This document shows positions 28,701-36,443 of a stretch of DNA of 64,000 nt, piece after piece. The stretch spans positions 62,001 to 126,000 of the forward strand of contig JBARXJ010000038.1 in the NCBI GenBank assembly GCA_049647265.1. Reading direction: 5' to 3'. The position numbers and the translations under genes were made by a program. Source of the DNA: JAAURB01 sp049647265 (lineage in GTDB: Bacteria > Cyanobacteriota > Cyanobacteriia > Cyanobacteriales > Microcoleaceae). The notes beneath the pieces are model-generated. The model was not told where the DNA came from. It saw only the letters and a list, made by a program, of their open reading frames with translations, and searched no databases. How positions within the stretch are numbered: position 1 is the first letter of the stretch; every line of letters begins with the position of its first letter.

Positions 28701-28794
28701 ATTGATTAATCGGCTGAGAATTCAAATTTTACCCTCTCACACCTCAATTGTAGAAATCCTCGCTCAAGTTAGACAGTATTTTCAAGTTCATTAA
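25702..28794 (+). CDS. hybrid histidine kinase with CBS-like N-terminus and three degenerate receiver domains
   Basis: A 1030-residue protein. A CBS-pair-like N-terminus (~10-148) is followed by a PAS-like domain (~170-305) and HisKA with SHELKSP (phospho-acceptor His335). The HATPase_c domain (~450-568) has SNALKF, WDEGIGIP and GTGLGL, so the kinase core looks intact. A receiver-like domain at ~596-708 has Asn646 where the phospho-acceptor Asp should be, EA in place of the acidic pair and no catalytic Lys. Two further receiver-like blocks (~755-835, ~868-970) have Gln and Cys at that position. The gene stands alone, convergent with a small hypothetical gene. Output partners are unknown. Confidence 0.85.
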   Translation: MFIASSLQHLLYVVPQCQPAVTLGELWLMFCQNQCHCIVVVDQHQHPQGLVFLPRLIHYLFSAFPQIQLSSTDTNSLGLQQTLETQKDHLIEPIPIIPVDTELSEFRAYLQQLQQSESNTLETVPTLAMVNPDGQFLGLVDTLAVLQSFTETPSTPAISNNPPQDLPVAPFLQHLLEQIPIPLMVQTIDGNIILQNWAWQSRLQTGAENVRQTAETVIHFSSATSSEHLSSINSPQTNVIPSWCQLGPQPDTYICVCSTTEEQESVWQFTRQPLQPQWSELLTPSDQSQPSSQLWLVLAQDITEQHRVSQELASKNADLVHLNRLKDEFLACISHELKSPLTAILGLSKLLNEPLLGSLNERQAHYAQLIYQSGRHLMMVVNDILDLTRIETEQLELSLSVTQIQAVCEQGFTMAVGQQQQQNRSKTYQSLAEATEHKIAEARSRFTLEIDPDLDFLVADELRLRQMLAHLLSNALKFTPEARKLGLRVSLWDQWVAFTVWDEGIGIPEDKQHLIFQKFQQLQNPLTREYQGTGLGLVLTQRLAHLHGGDVSFISQAGVGSQFTILLPPSPPMADVQLSSKLPQIQYRSKSTAKPRLVLIVEAVPRFIQHFSEHLNQLGYQVVIARSGTEALEKARCLQPHVIFLNPLLPLLSGWDVLTLLKTDGQTGQIPVVITATLGDKKRALKNRSDGFLCLPVEPSELQRTLAILNQKPQPKITQKLTILWLNPIDEQKKPEVETQNTAETNAQHSALILQNCTPCRIIEADDLVQAELLARIWQPNVVVLQSLSGVQSPESFLQQLAQEESLSRLPLITLDSSTTQLANQIAPLLVFPCLISSLKHESDAAIESALLQAIQLATGMNRKGSILVIDLLTLSQSSEDNFYTTREHQTKMDHALIQYLETAGFRSIMGHSWQEATQLIQSQTIDLLLICSQGFMHSSLHQGLEQIEALNIPLPIFIWDRSDGQRSINSTLASDQVVGKSHLSRTAQVSSKLSAGMKQLINRLRIQILPSHTSIVEILAQVRQYFQVH

Positions 28795-28836
28795 TCATCA
28801 ATTCATCAGAATTTGAGTGGCTTCAAGAAGTAGACC

Positions 28837-29322
28837 TTAGGCTAAATTAGGTGGAATAGAGCCAGAGCGAGGTTTGCTTCTTTGGTATTGTTGTAGGTAA
28901 GAACGGATTAAAGTTTGAATCTCTTCTTTTTTAACTTCTGTCCCCGATTCAATTTGACCTGGGGTTTCAAAGAAAATAATACTATCTAAATTCGGAATCG
29001 CAACCATTTGAAATAAAATCGAAATCACAGGTAACAGTGCAGCTTGGGCAACAGATGGATTATTCACTCGACTTTGAGCATTAACATCTTCTGAAGAGGG
29101 ATAAGCATAAATGACTCGTTTTTCTAAATGGGGTTGTGAAACATTACTCAAGGTCGTTAAGACCCAACGCCCATCGGAAGTTTGCAGAATATAATAATGC
29201 AAATGTTGTAATTGCTGAGCAATCATTTTTAATCCGGGGGCAATCGCTTTTACAATATCAGGTGTTTTTCCATCGGTCGGTGCATTTAGAACTAAAGCAG
29301 TAATTTGTTGGTCTAAAGTCAT
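28837..29322 (-). CDS. conserved cyanobacterial hypothetical protein
   Basis: A 161-residue soluble protein without signal peptide or membrane segment. It has alternating helix and strand character, a hydrophobic core segment near 93-108 and a basic Pro-rich tail. It reads like a small conserved protein of cyanobacteria, but I cannot name a family. The gene lies between the hybrid kinase (convergent, 42-base gap) and hetZ (divergent). Short tandem repeats lie directly upstream of its start. Confidence 0.65.
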   Translation of the reverse strand: MTLDQQITALVLNAPTDGKTPDIVKAIAPGLKMIAQQLQHLHYYILQTSDGRWVLTTLSNVSQPHLEKRVIYAYPSSEDVNAQSRVNNPSVAQAALLPVISILFQMVAIPNLDSIIFFETPGQIESGTEVKKEEIQTLIRSYLQQYQRSKPRSGSIPPNLA

Positions 29323-29326
29323 TGTT

Positions 29327-29364
29327 TATGAGTTATGAGTTATGAGTTATTATCTGTTATCTGT
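29327..29364. repeat. heptanucleotide tandem repeats
   Basis: Three copies of TATGAGT (29327-29347) are followed after three bases by two copies of TATCTGT (29351-29364). Short heptamer arrays of this kind are common between genes of filamentous cyanobacteria. Too short and too regular for a CRISPR array. Confidence 0.75.
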
Positions 29365-29519
29365 TGCCTGCTCCTCCGGACAAGAGTCTCCCTCTTTGAT
29401 CGCCACAATAAATGATACATAACCCGTGACGAATAACCCGTGAGGATCTTTCCCTTGAAACCTCCGGAAAGCCGCAGTAGCCCTGTGAAAAACTGTGTTA
29501 GGGTCAATATGAATTAATC

Positions 29520-30686
29520 ATGAACATGGGGGAAATCTGCCAGAGTGAAAGCATATATCAACGGCTCTTGAGTGAACTCCAACAGTCCACGATGGCATCA
29601 ATCCAGAATTGTCGGGATGTTGCCCGTCGGTTAACAGATGAGGCTGTTCGGATTTGTACAGAAAGCCAACGAATACAAGCTTCTGGCGAAATTGAAACCT
29701 GGGCAATGACATTAGCGCAGCATCGTCTTAGACAATGTTTGCACTACTATCAGCTCGGATCAAGACAAGGGCCGGTTGAGCTACATAGTACCTTGAGTGC
29801 GATTATATATCGTTATATTACACCGCCTCAGGTGCAATCGAGTTATCAGGCTCGATTAGAATTAATCAAAGACTTTTTGCAAGGATTTTATATTGAAACA
29901 TTAAATTCCTTTCGTAAAGAAACCCAACTGCCAGGGGATTATCGCCCTAAAACGCTCTTAGAACTGTCTGAATATATGGCGTTTACAGAGCGTTACGGAA
30001 AACGGCGCATTCCTCTGTCCCGTGGCCGCAGCCAGCAGTTGATTATTTTGCGATCGCAAACATTCTCTCAGCAACAACCGAAAGAAGCATTTGTGGACTT
30101 AGATCAGGCCGCAGAAGGGGTCAGTTCAGATTCCGATCAAACGTGGCATGATGCATCGGTTCAACAAGTACGCTCTGCGATGGTAGCTGAGTCGAATGAA
30201 CCTGAGTTAGACTCGTTGCGACAGTCGGTGATTGATGAGTTGATTGCCTATTTGGAAAGCAACAATCAACATGATTGCGCTAACTATTTTATTTTACGAT
30301 TGCGAGATTTACCCACGCGGGAAATTGAGGCACTTCTGGGATTAACTCCCCGTCAACGGGATTACTTACAGCAACGCTTTAAATATCATTTATTGCGATT
30401 TGCCTTAGGAAATCGTTGGGAATTAGTTCATCAATGGTTAGAGGCTGATTTAGAACGCAATCTGGGATTAACCCCAAAGCAGTGGGAAGATTTTCAAGCT
30501 CAAATAAGCCTTCAGCAAAAGCATTTGTTAAGGTTAAAGCGTCAGGGTTTATCCGATCCAGAAATCGCTCAAGCCTTAGACTGTAAGGTGAATCAAGTCC
30601 AAAAACGATGGATGAAACTATTGGAATTGGCTTGGGAAATTAGAAATCATTCAGTATCCGGAGCAGGTGCATCAAGAGATGAATAA
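29520..30686 (+). CDS. hetZ: HetZ, filament/heterocyst patterning regulator
   Basis: A 388-residue protein matching HetZ. The hallmark is the C-terminal sigma-region-4-like DNA-binding part: LRDLPTREIEALLGLTPRQRDYLQQRF (~262-288), then FALGNRWELVHQWLEADL and a second helix-turn-helix-like LSDPEIAQALDCKVNQVQKRW near 350-371. In Anabaena HetZ is needed early in heterocyst differentiation; non-heterocystous filamentous species also carry it, so its presence indicates filaments, not necessarily heterocysts. It overlaps patU by a few bases. A second ATG six bases in (29526) is possible. No clear NtcA-type GTA-N8-TAC site was seen upstream. Confidence 0.88.
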   Translation: MNMGEICQSESIYQRLLSELQQSTMASIQNCRDVARRLTDEAVRICTESQRIQASGEIETWAMTLAQHRLRQCLHYYQLGSRQGPVELHSTLSAIIYRYITPPQVQSSYQARLELIKDFLQGFYIETLNSFRKETQLPGDYRPKTLLELSEYMAFTERYGKRRIPLSRGRSQQLIILRSQTFSQQQPKEAFVDLDQAAEGVSSDSDQTWHDASVQQVRSAMVAESNEPELDSLRQSVIDELIAYLESNNQHDCANYFILRLRDLPTREIEALLGLTPRQRDYLQQRFKYHLLRFALGNRWELVHQWLEADLERNLGLTPKQWEDFQAQISLQQKHLLRLKRQGLSDPEIAQALDCKVNQVQKRWMKLLELAWEIRNHSVSGAGASRDE

Positions 30687-31704
30687 CGGAACAAATCGAG
30701 ATCGACAATCAGACGATCAAGAGTTATTGAACTGGCTACTACAGGAGCCGAATTTGACGAATTGTTCTCCTGATCAAGGAAAACTTCGTCGAAAAGATTC
30801 AATGAATCATCCAACATGGGTCAATGATCCACAGGAGTATGAACTTGATCCTCTAGACTCTGAGGATTTAGATCTAACAACTCTCAAGGATCAACCCTCT
30901 GCACTAGGAGAAACAACAGTTGTGAACAATCGATTTGAAACCTTGCTCAAGGATAGACTGAAAGCTGAAATCCAACGCAACCCTCCCCTGTTCCCCTGGG
31001 AAACAGAATTGAAGGAGTATTGTAATTATGCCGACGAATTCATTCCCGTAGAAGTTCCATCTGGCAATGTCTGGATGGCACAGAAACAAAATCTACGATG
31101 GTCGATTCCAATTCCTGAGTCTGTCTTTGCTCAATTACTTGACCCTTGTCAAGCTGTATTACAGTCCTCTTTACGGGAAGGGGAAAAACTGGTAAAGGCT
31201 GTTGAACCCCTGTTTCCCGGCCAAAGCGAACCCTTAAATCAACTGGCGAGTTTGGTTGTGCGGGGAGCTGTCCGAAACGGGACTTTCCTACAACCTCAAT
31301 ACGAAACCGCTGCACCTGAACAACAAATGGCACTTGCGTTATTGGCTGCTCAAGAAATTATTCGGGCTTTGACTATTCACTCTCGATTGAATCAATCCCC
31401 AGTTCAACAACAATGGTTGACTTTATTTGGGGTATTTACTCTCGAGATTGAGTATAGTCAGCGTCAATATGGCACGTCTCTGAAGATTTTAGCCCAACTC
31501 CCCCAAGGCGGACGGTTACTGCTGATGGGTAAAGATGTTGAAACAAGTGCTCAACGGACTGACTCAGGCTATCTGAAACTAGAACTCGTTGACCCAAAAC
31601 CGGATCAACTCTACCGCTTAAATGTGTTGCTGCATGACCATCATCAAAATCCTCTCAGTTTTGTGATTTGCCCAGAGAGTAGCCCTTCTAACTCAACTCT
31701 GTAA
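30679..31704 (+). CDS. patU: PatU family protein
   Basis: A protein of 341 residues from the ATG at 30679 (345 from an upstream GTG at 30667), overlapping the end of hetZ by 8 bases and so probably translationally coupled. The acidic, disordered N-terminal ~80 residues contain LLNWLLQEP. The C-terminal half (~100-340) has PLFPWETEL, IPIPESVFAQLLDPCQ and a beta-rich end. This hetZ-patU order is the conserved arrangement in filamentous cyanobacteria, where PatU influences heterocyst pattern. In Anabaena patU is split into patU5 and patU3; here it is one frame. The molecular activity is unknown. Confidence 0.85.
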   Translation: MNNGTNRDRQSDDQELLNWLLQEPNLTNCSPDQGKLRRKDSMNHPTWVNDPQEYELDPLDSEDLDLTTLKDQPSALGETTVVNNRFETLLKDRLKAEIQRNPPLFPWETELKEYCNYADEFIPVEVPSGNVWMAQKQNLRWSIPIPESVFAQLLDPCQAVLQSSLREGEKLVKAVEPLFPGQSEPLNQLASLVVRGAVRNGTFLQPQYETAAPEQQMALALLAAQEIIRALTIHSRLNQSPVQQQWLTLFGVFTLEIEYSQRQYGTSLKILAQLPQGGRLLLMGKDVETSAQRTDSGYLKLELVDPKPDQLYRLNVLLHDHHQNPLSFVICPESSPSNSTL

Positions 31705-31793
31705 TTTGTGAACAATTTAGGTGTAGCGAGAAAGTCAGTCGATCGGCTACAGTGTTGAATAATACTCAACCAACAACGATCAACGCCTAGTCT

Positions 31794-34142
31794 ATGACCC
31801 GGCAAATTCCCCTAATTAGCCCGCTCTGGCAACGGATAGAAGCAAGTCCAAAGCCGATTGTAGAAGAGTCTATTCAACTACGAGTTTTAGTCCAACTCTT
31901 GGTGGTAATGGGCATTATTGCCACGGATATCGCTATTGAAGACGATCGCCATTTGTGGGCAATTCCTGTGAGCTTGTTAGGTGCAGCTTGGAGTGGATGG
32001 CGACGGCATCGTCGTAATATCCCGATTAAATTCTGTATTGCTTTGGGAATGTTAGTTGCCTTAGCAGCATTTTTTGGGCGGTTACTGGGGGAACTCAATG
32101 ATACACGGGTTGTCCTAGCAGAACTACTGATTCATTTACAAGTACTACATAGTTTCGATTTACCCCGCCGTAAAGATCTGGGGTACTCGATGGTAATTGG
32201 ACTGATTTTATTGGGGGTGGCTGCTACACTCAGCCAGACGTTTGCATTTGCGCCAGTAGTGTTGATATTTCTGGCGATCGCACTTCCTACACTGATTTTT
32301 GATTATCGTTCTCGCCTCGGACTCTCTCACCTCAACAAGAATACTCAACATTCCTCGCCTTCTAAAAAATCCCCGAGTCTGAATTACAAGTTTTTGATCG
32401 TTAGTTTTTTGAGTATCGTTCTTTTGGGATTAACGATTTTTGCGCTGTTACCTCGCTTTCCTAGCTATCAACTGCGAAGTTTTCCGGTGAGTTCTCCTTT
32501 AGATATGCCAGAAGGAGAGTTTGATGGCAGTCAAGTGTTTAACCCCGGTTATGTCTCTGAAGGGGAAGAAACAGATGACTCAGAAGGAAGTGGCGGACGA
32601 AATCCCCGCTCAGGGCCAGGGGCATTAAATACATCATTTTACTATGGTTTTGATACCCAAATTAATCAAAATTTACGCGGTCAACTGATCCCTCAAGTGG
32701 TGATGCGGGTGCGATCGCAAGCGCCAGGATTTTGGCGAGTGGTGGGTTTTGATGAATACACCGGTCAGGGTTGGAATATTTCCCGCAATGAACGTACCGT
32801 TGAACTCAAACGCCCCAGTTGGTCTTATCAGTTTATGTTATTGCCACGCCCCACTCAAGCCGAGACGCGGGAAGTGGTACAAAGTTATACGATCTTATCC
32901 CAACTGCCGAACCTCCTGCCCGCTTTAACTTGGCCACAGCAAGTTTATTTTCCCACCGATGAACTGGCGATTGATACTGAAGGGACATTGCGATCGCCGT
33001 TAACGTTACGGGAAGGTTTGACTTATACGGTGATTTCTCGGGTTCCTTATCGCGATCGCGACATTCTCAATCAAGCGTCTACTCAATATCCTGAAAATAT
33101 TACCAATTATTATCTACAAATTCCGGATAATCTGAAAGCAAAAGTTAAACAAAAAACAGAAGAGATTTTATCAAATCCTAATAGTATTTCTAAGAGTCCT
33201 GATTTCCTTGATTCTCCTTACGAAAAAGCCTTATTTTTAGCACAATATCTTAAACAAAATCCGAACTATAAACTTCAAGAAGAGCCACCCTTTTTACAAA
33301 GAAATGAAGATTTAGTCGAAGCCTTTTTATTCGGTTATAAAGATAGCCCAGAAGGCGAAACCATTACAGGCGGATACCCCGATCATTTTGCTACCGTCTT
33401 AACGATGATGCTGCGTTCAATTGGGATTCCGGCGCGGGTCGCGGGTGGCTTTCAACCGGGAGAATTTAACCCATTTACCGGATTGTACGTGGTTCGCAAT
33501 ACGGATGCTCATTTAATCACAGAAGTGTATTTCCCCGGCTACGGTTGGTTTATGTTTAATCCGATTCCGGGGATGGATTTAATTCCGCCTTCGATAGAAC
33601 GTAATCAAACCTTCAGCGCGTTACGAGCCTTTTGGGATTGGATTGCGGGTTGGTTACCGTCTCCTGTGACTAATATTTTACAGACGGTTTTTGGACGATT
33701 TATTCTTATCTTGTTTAGAAGTATTCGCTGGTTTTTCCAACAATTTACTCAAGGATGGTTAGGGTTATTTCGAGGATTAGGAATTGCAATTTTACTGAGT
33801 TTTTTAGGATGGTTGAGTTGGACACAACTGATGGCTTGGCGGGAGCGATGGCGCTTAGCAAAATTACCCGTAATGGAACGAATTTATCAACAAATGTTGA
33901 ATATTTTAACCGAGCAGGGCTATCCTAAACCAGCAAGTCAAACCCCTTGGGAATATACTCAATTTATTCAAGCGCAACCGAACGTTACTCAGCCAGAAAT
34001 TATCGATCAAATTTCAACCGCTTATGTCCGCTGGCGTTATGGCGGCCAAACCGTTAAGATACAACAACTTCAGCAACAATTACAGTTGCTCAAAAAATCT
34101 CAAATTAAGCGCTTTAAATCTAAAATTTTAACAAATAGATAA
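31794..34142 (+). CDS. TgpA-like membrane protein with degenerate transglutaminase domain
   Basis: A 782-residue membrane protein. About five N-terminal hydrophobic helices (~30-185) and another near 198-220 precede a large extracytoplasmic region with a transglutaminase-like core (~480-600). One C-terminal helix near 655-685 and a cytoplasmic tail follow. The core reads GGYPDHFATVLTMMLRSIGI ... DAHLITEV ... GWFMFNPIPG. Aligned with TgpA-type enzymes, the catalytic Cys is replaced by Pro529 and the third-position Asp (DPT) by Asn; only the His remains. It is therefore probably not a working protease or transglutaminase of the usual kind. It lies 89 bases after patU. Confidence 0.85.
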   Translation: MTRQIPLISPLWQRIEASPKPIVEESIQLRVLVQLLVVMGIIATDIAIEDDRHLWAIPVSLLGAAWSGWRRHRRNIPIKFCIALGMLVALAAFFGRLLGELNDTRVVLAELLIHLQVLHSFDLPRRKDLGYSMVIGLILLGVAATLSQTFAFAPVVLIFLAIALPTLIFDYRSRLGLSHLNKNTQHSSPSKKSPSLNYKFLIVSFLSIVLLGLTIFALLPRFPSYQLRSFPVSSPLDMPEGEFDGSQVFNPGYVSEGEETDDSEGSGGRNPRSGPGALNTSFYYGFDTQINQNLRGQLIPQVVMRVRSQAPGFWRVVGFDEYTGQGWNISRNERTVELKRPSWSYQFMLLPRPTQAETREVVQSYTILSQLPNLLPALTWPQQVYFPTDELAIDTEGTLRSPLTLREGLTYTVISRVPYRDRDILNQASTQYPENITNYYLQIPDNLKAKVKQKTEEILSNPNSISKSPDFLDSPYEKALFLAQYLKQNPNYKLQEEPPFLQRNEDLVEAFLFGYKDSPEGETITGGYPDHFATVLTMMLRSIGIPARVAGGFQPGEFNPFTGLYVVRNTDAHLITEVYFPGYGWFMFNPIPGMDLIPPSIERNQTFSALRAFWDWIAGWLPSPVTNILQTVFGRFILILFRSIRWFFQQFTQGWLGLFRGLGIAILLSFLGWLSWTQLMAWRERWRLAKLPVMERIYQQMLNILTEQGYPKPASQTPWEYTQFIQAQPNVTQPEIIDQISTAYVRWRYGGQTVKIQQLQQQLQLLKKSQIKRFKSKILTNR

Positions 34143-34209
34143 TTGTACTCCTAGCATCTGGGATCAATACCCGCTAAGATTTAATCAATAGCCGGGATCG
34201 CCTGTACAC

Positions 34210-35610
34210 ATGAAGCCAGAAGCCACCTTAAATCAGCTCAAAGCATCGCTCAGCGATGGTCAACTGCCTCCTAGTTATGGAGTGTACTTCAAGAATACAT
34301 TAGTTGCTCTTTGTCATGCCCTTGAAGACCACGTCTTGCAAGCCAGTGCGCCAGATAGCGACCAAAAGCCTCTATTACTGGTCACCTTCCAGCAGGGAAA
34401 GTGGTATTTGCAAGAAGCTGAGCGCTACCAAGAGATAGCGCCCTATTGTCATCATGTGGCAATTAGTGCTGTAGCCGATAGTGGGTTTGCGACCCATCCT
34501 ACAGGACAGCTTGAGAATGTCTCGTTGATCAATTTAGATGAATCGGATAGTTTAGTGATGGAGTGGAATTTAATTATTCTGGCTCCAGGTTATACTTCCA
34601 TGGTGTTATGCCATGAATTATCCGAGGAGGAATATTTACCTCAAGGGTTACCGACAACGGATACAGAACGTAAGTTTTATGGGTTATGGACTTTTGACCA
34701 ACCGTTAGTTAGAAAAGCCGCAGAGATTTTAATTGAACGTTTCCGTCCGTATAATTCTGAGTTAGCAGACCAACTCCTACAACAGCATCAGCAAATACTG
34801 GAGACTCCCTGTACAACTGTACCGGATTTATCAGATGTGGTGTCTCGTATCGTCTCTTATCTACAAACCTCCCAACAAGAATTAGTCACGGTTAACCGTC
34901 AAACGCGAGAATTCAGAGAACTAGAAGGACAGGCAAAACGAGTCAGTCGTAATATCCAAGCCAATAAACTACAAGCCTTTCTGCGGATGGCGCAACGAGT
35001 TGATGAGCGAGATCCATATAACCCCTGTGCTTCTCTTCAAGTTTCTGCTTTATGTGAAACGATTGGTCAAATTCTTGATTTACCCACGATCAAATTACGT
35101 CGTTTGCGCTTAGCCGGATTATTACATCGGATTGGTTTTGCCTCTGCCCCGCAAGAAGTGTTTAGCCACAGCACAGAAGAAATGGATGACTCTACCCTGG
35201 CTTTCTGGAAAGAACGAGGAGTCATTGGGGCAAGAATACTTGATGCGATGCCGGAAATTGATATTGTTCGTTATGTGATCGAACATCATCTAGAGTATTG
35301 GGATGGTAGCGGTAAGCCAGATGGTCAGAAGGGTGAAGAGATTAATATTAAAGCCAGAATTCTCGGTTTAGTGTCTTATTTTCAGCGCCTGACTCAGCCT
35401 CGGGGTAATCGCGCGGCTATGAGCTTAACAGAAGCATTAGAGCGCTGCCAGCAATATAGCGGTACTCGCTTTGATCCTAAAATTGTGGAGGCTTTAGCAA
35501 CAGTAGTACGCTTGAGTGAAGTGGGGTTGATGGAGTTACCCAGTAAACCGACTCAAATGCCGACTGTTTGGGTAGAAGAAAGCAATAAATCTTCATCAGT
35601 TCAATATTAA
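34210..35610 (+). CDS. DICT sensory domain + degenerate HD-GYP-like domain protein
   Basis: A 466-residue cytoplasmic protein. Residues ~5-190 resemble the DICT sensory domain found in cyanobacterial signalling proteins (SYGVYFKNTLVALCHALE start, WNLIILAPGYTSMVLCHE strand pair). A helical linker follows (~200-260), then an HD-GYP-like output domain (~265-450) with EHHLEYWDGSGKPDG. The metal-binding HD doublet is HR (His306-Arg307 in LLHRIG), and GYP reads GKP. This argues against cyclic-di-GMP phosphodiesterase activity by the known mechanism. It follows the TgpA-like gene by 67 bases and may be co-transcribed. It may act as a binding or scaffold protein; that is inference. Confidence 0.78.
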   Translation: MKPEATLNQLKASLSDGQLPPSYGVYFKNTLVALCHALEDHVLQASAPDSDQKPLLLVTFQQGKWYLQEAERYQEIAPYCHHVAISAVADSGFATHPTGQLENVSLINLDESDSLVMEWNLIILAPGYTSMVLCHELSEEEYLPQGLPTTDTERKFYGLWTFDQPLVRKAAEILIERFRPYNSELADQLLQQHQQILETPCTTVPDLSDVVSRIVSYLQTSQQELVTVNRQTREFRELEGQAKRVSRNIQANKLQAFLRMAQRVDERDPYNPCASLQVSALCETIGQILDLPTIKLRRLRLAGLLHRIGFASAPQEVFSHSTEEMDDSTLAFWKERGVIGARILDAMPEIDIVRYVIEHHLEYWDGSGKPDGQKGEEINIKARILGLVSYFQRLTQPRGNRAAMSLTEALERCQQYSGTRFDPKIVEALATVVRLSEVGLMELPSKPTQMPTVWVEESNKSSSVQY

Positions 35611-35748
35611 GATTTCAGTGGTAGAGGAATTGGTATTGGTATCAAAGCTCCCCTACTCCTCCTCTGGTAGTATCTCCCTCTGCCGTGAAGTTGGTATAAT
35701 TCTTGTATTTATAATTTGTTCAATTTAACAAAATTTGAAATCAAAACT

Positions 35749-36360
35749 ATGATGCAATTATCAACATCTTTAGATCTAGCAGCCATTCGACGAGGTGAAA
35801 TTCAGGATTTAGCTCATGCTAATTTAACAGGTTCTGATTTATCTGGGGCGAATTTATCCGGAGTTGATTTATCTGGGGCGAATTTATCTGGGGCGAATTT
35901 AACGGGGGCGAATTTAATAGGTGCCAACCTCCGGGCTAACTTGCGGGGCGCTGATTTAACGAGTGCGAATTTAACGGATGCAGACTTACGCAATGCCGAT
36001 CTCAGAGGCGCAATGTTAGTCGATGCTGAAGTGAGAAATGCGAGTTTTTCTGGCGCATTTATGGCAGGAGCCATTTGCACTCATTTAGATTTGAGTGGTG
36101 TTGATTTACGCGGAGCTGATTTACGCGGGGTGAGTTTTTCTGGGGCTATTTTACAACAAGCTGACTTGAGCAGTACAAACCTTTCTGGAGCAGACTTAGA
36201 AAAGGCTGATTTGGAACAAGCTAATTTAAGTGGAGCGATTTTACGAGGAACGAATTTAACCTCCGCGAATTTACTCTGTGCTGTGGTTGAGCAGACACAG
36301 TGGCTTGGAGCAATCCTAGAAGGCGCTTGTGTAGAAGGAACACCAATGGCACAACTCTAG
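35749..36360 (+). CDS. pentapeptide-repeat protein
   Basis: About 203 residues from ATG 35749 (35752 also possible; the frame extends back to a TTG at 35716 without a good ribosome site). From residue ~20 on, almost the whole chain is A(D/N)LXX pentapeptides (for example ANLSGANLTG), roughly 30 units. This should fold as a right-handed quadrilateral beta-helix. A slightly irregular part near 90-115 (AEVRNASFSGAFMAGAICTHL) interrupts the array, and a non-repeat C-terminal cap follows. No signal peptide or membrane segment. Such proteins are abundant in cyanobacteria and mostly of unknown role. Confidence 0.88.
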   Translation: MMQLSTSLDLAAIRRGEIQDLAHANLTGSDLSGANLSGVDLSGANLSGANLTGANLIGANLRANLRGADLTSANLTDADLRNADLRGAMLVDAEVRNASFSGAFMAGAICTHLDLSGVDLRGADLRGVSFSGAILQQADLSSTNLSGADLEKADLEQANLSGAILRGTNLTSANLLCAVVEQTQWLGAILEGACVEGTPMAQL

Positions 36361-36397
36361 AAATTAGATTAAAAGCTGTTCTAGAATAGATTTAATC

Positions 36398-36430
36398 ATC
36401 TGCTATCTGTTTTTTGAATGGGTAGCAGAT
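36398..36430. promoter_or_regulatory. 8-bp inverted repeat just upstream of a kinase gene
   Basis: ATCTGCTA (36398-36405) is perfectly complementary to TAGCAGAT (36423-36430), 13 bases before the kinase ATG. The intervening 17 bases include a T6 tract. It could be an operator or a hairpin that covers the ribosome site; no function is shown. Confidence 0.3.
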
Positions 36431-36443
36431 TTAAATATTGAAC

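Noticed and set aside
35814..36080. Minus-strand frame of 88 codons
   Set aside because: Antisense to the pentapeptide repeats; repetitive DNA keeps several frames open.
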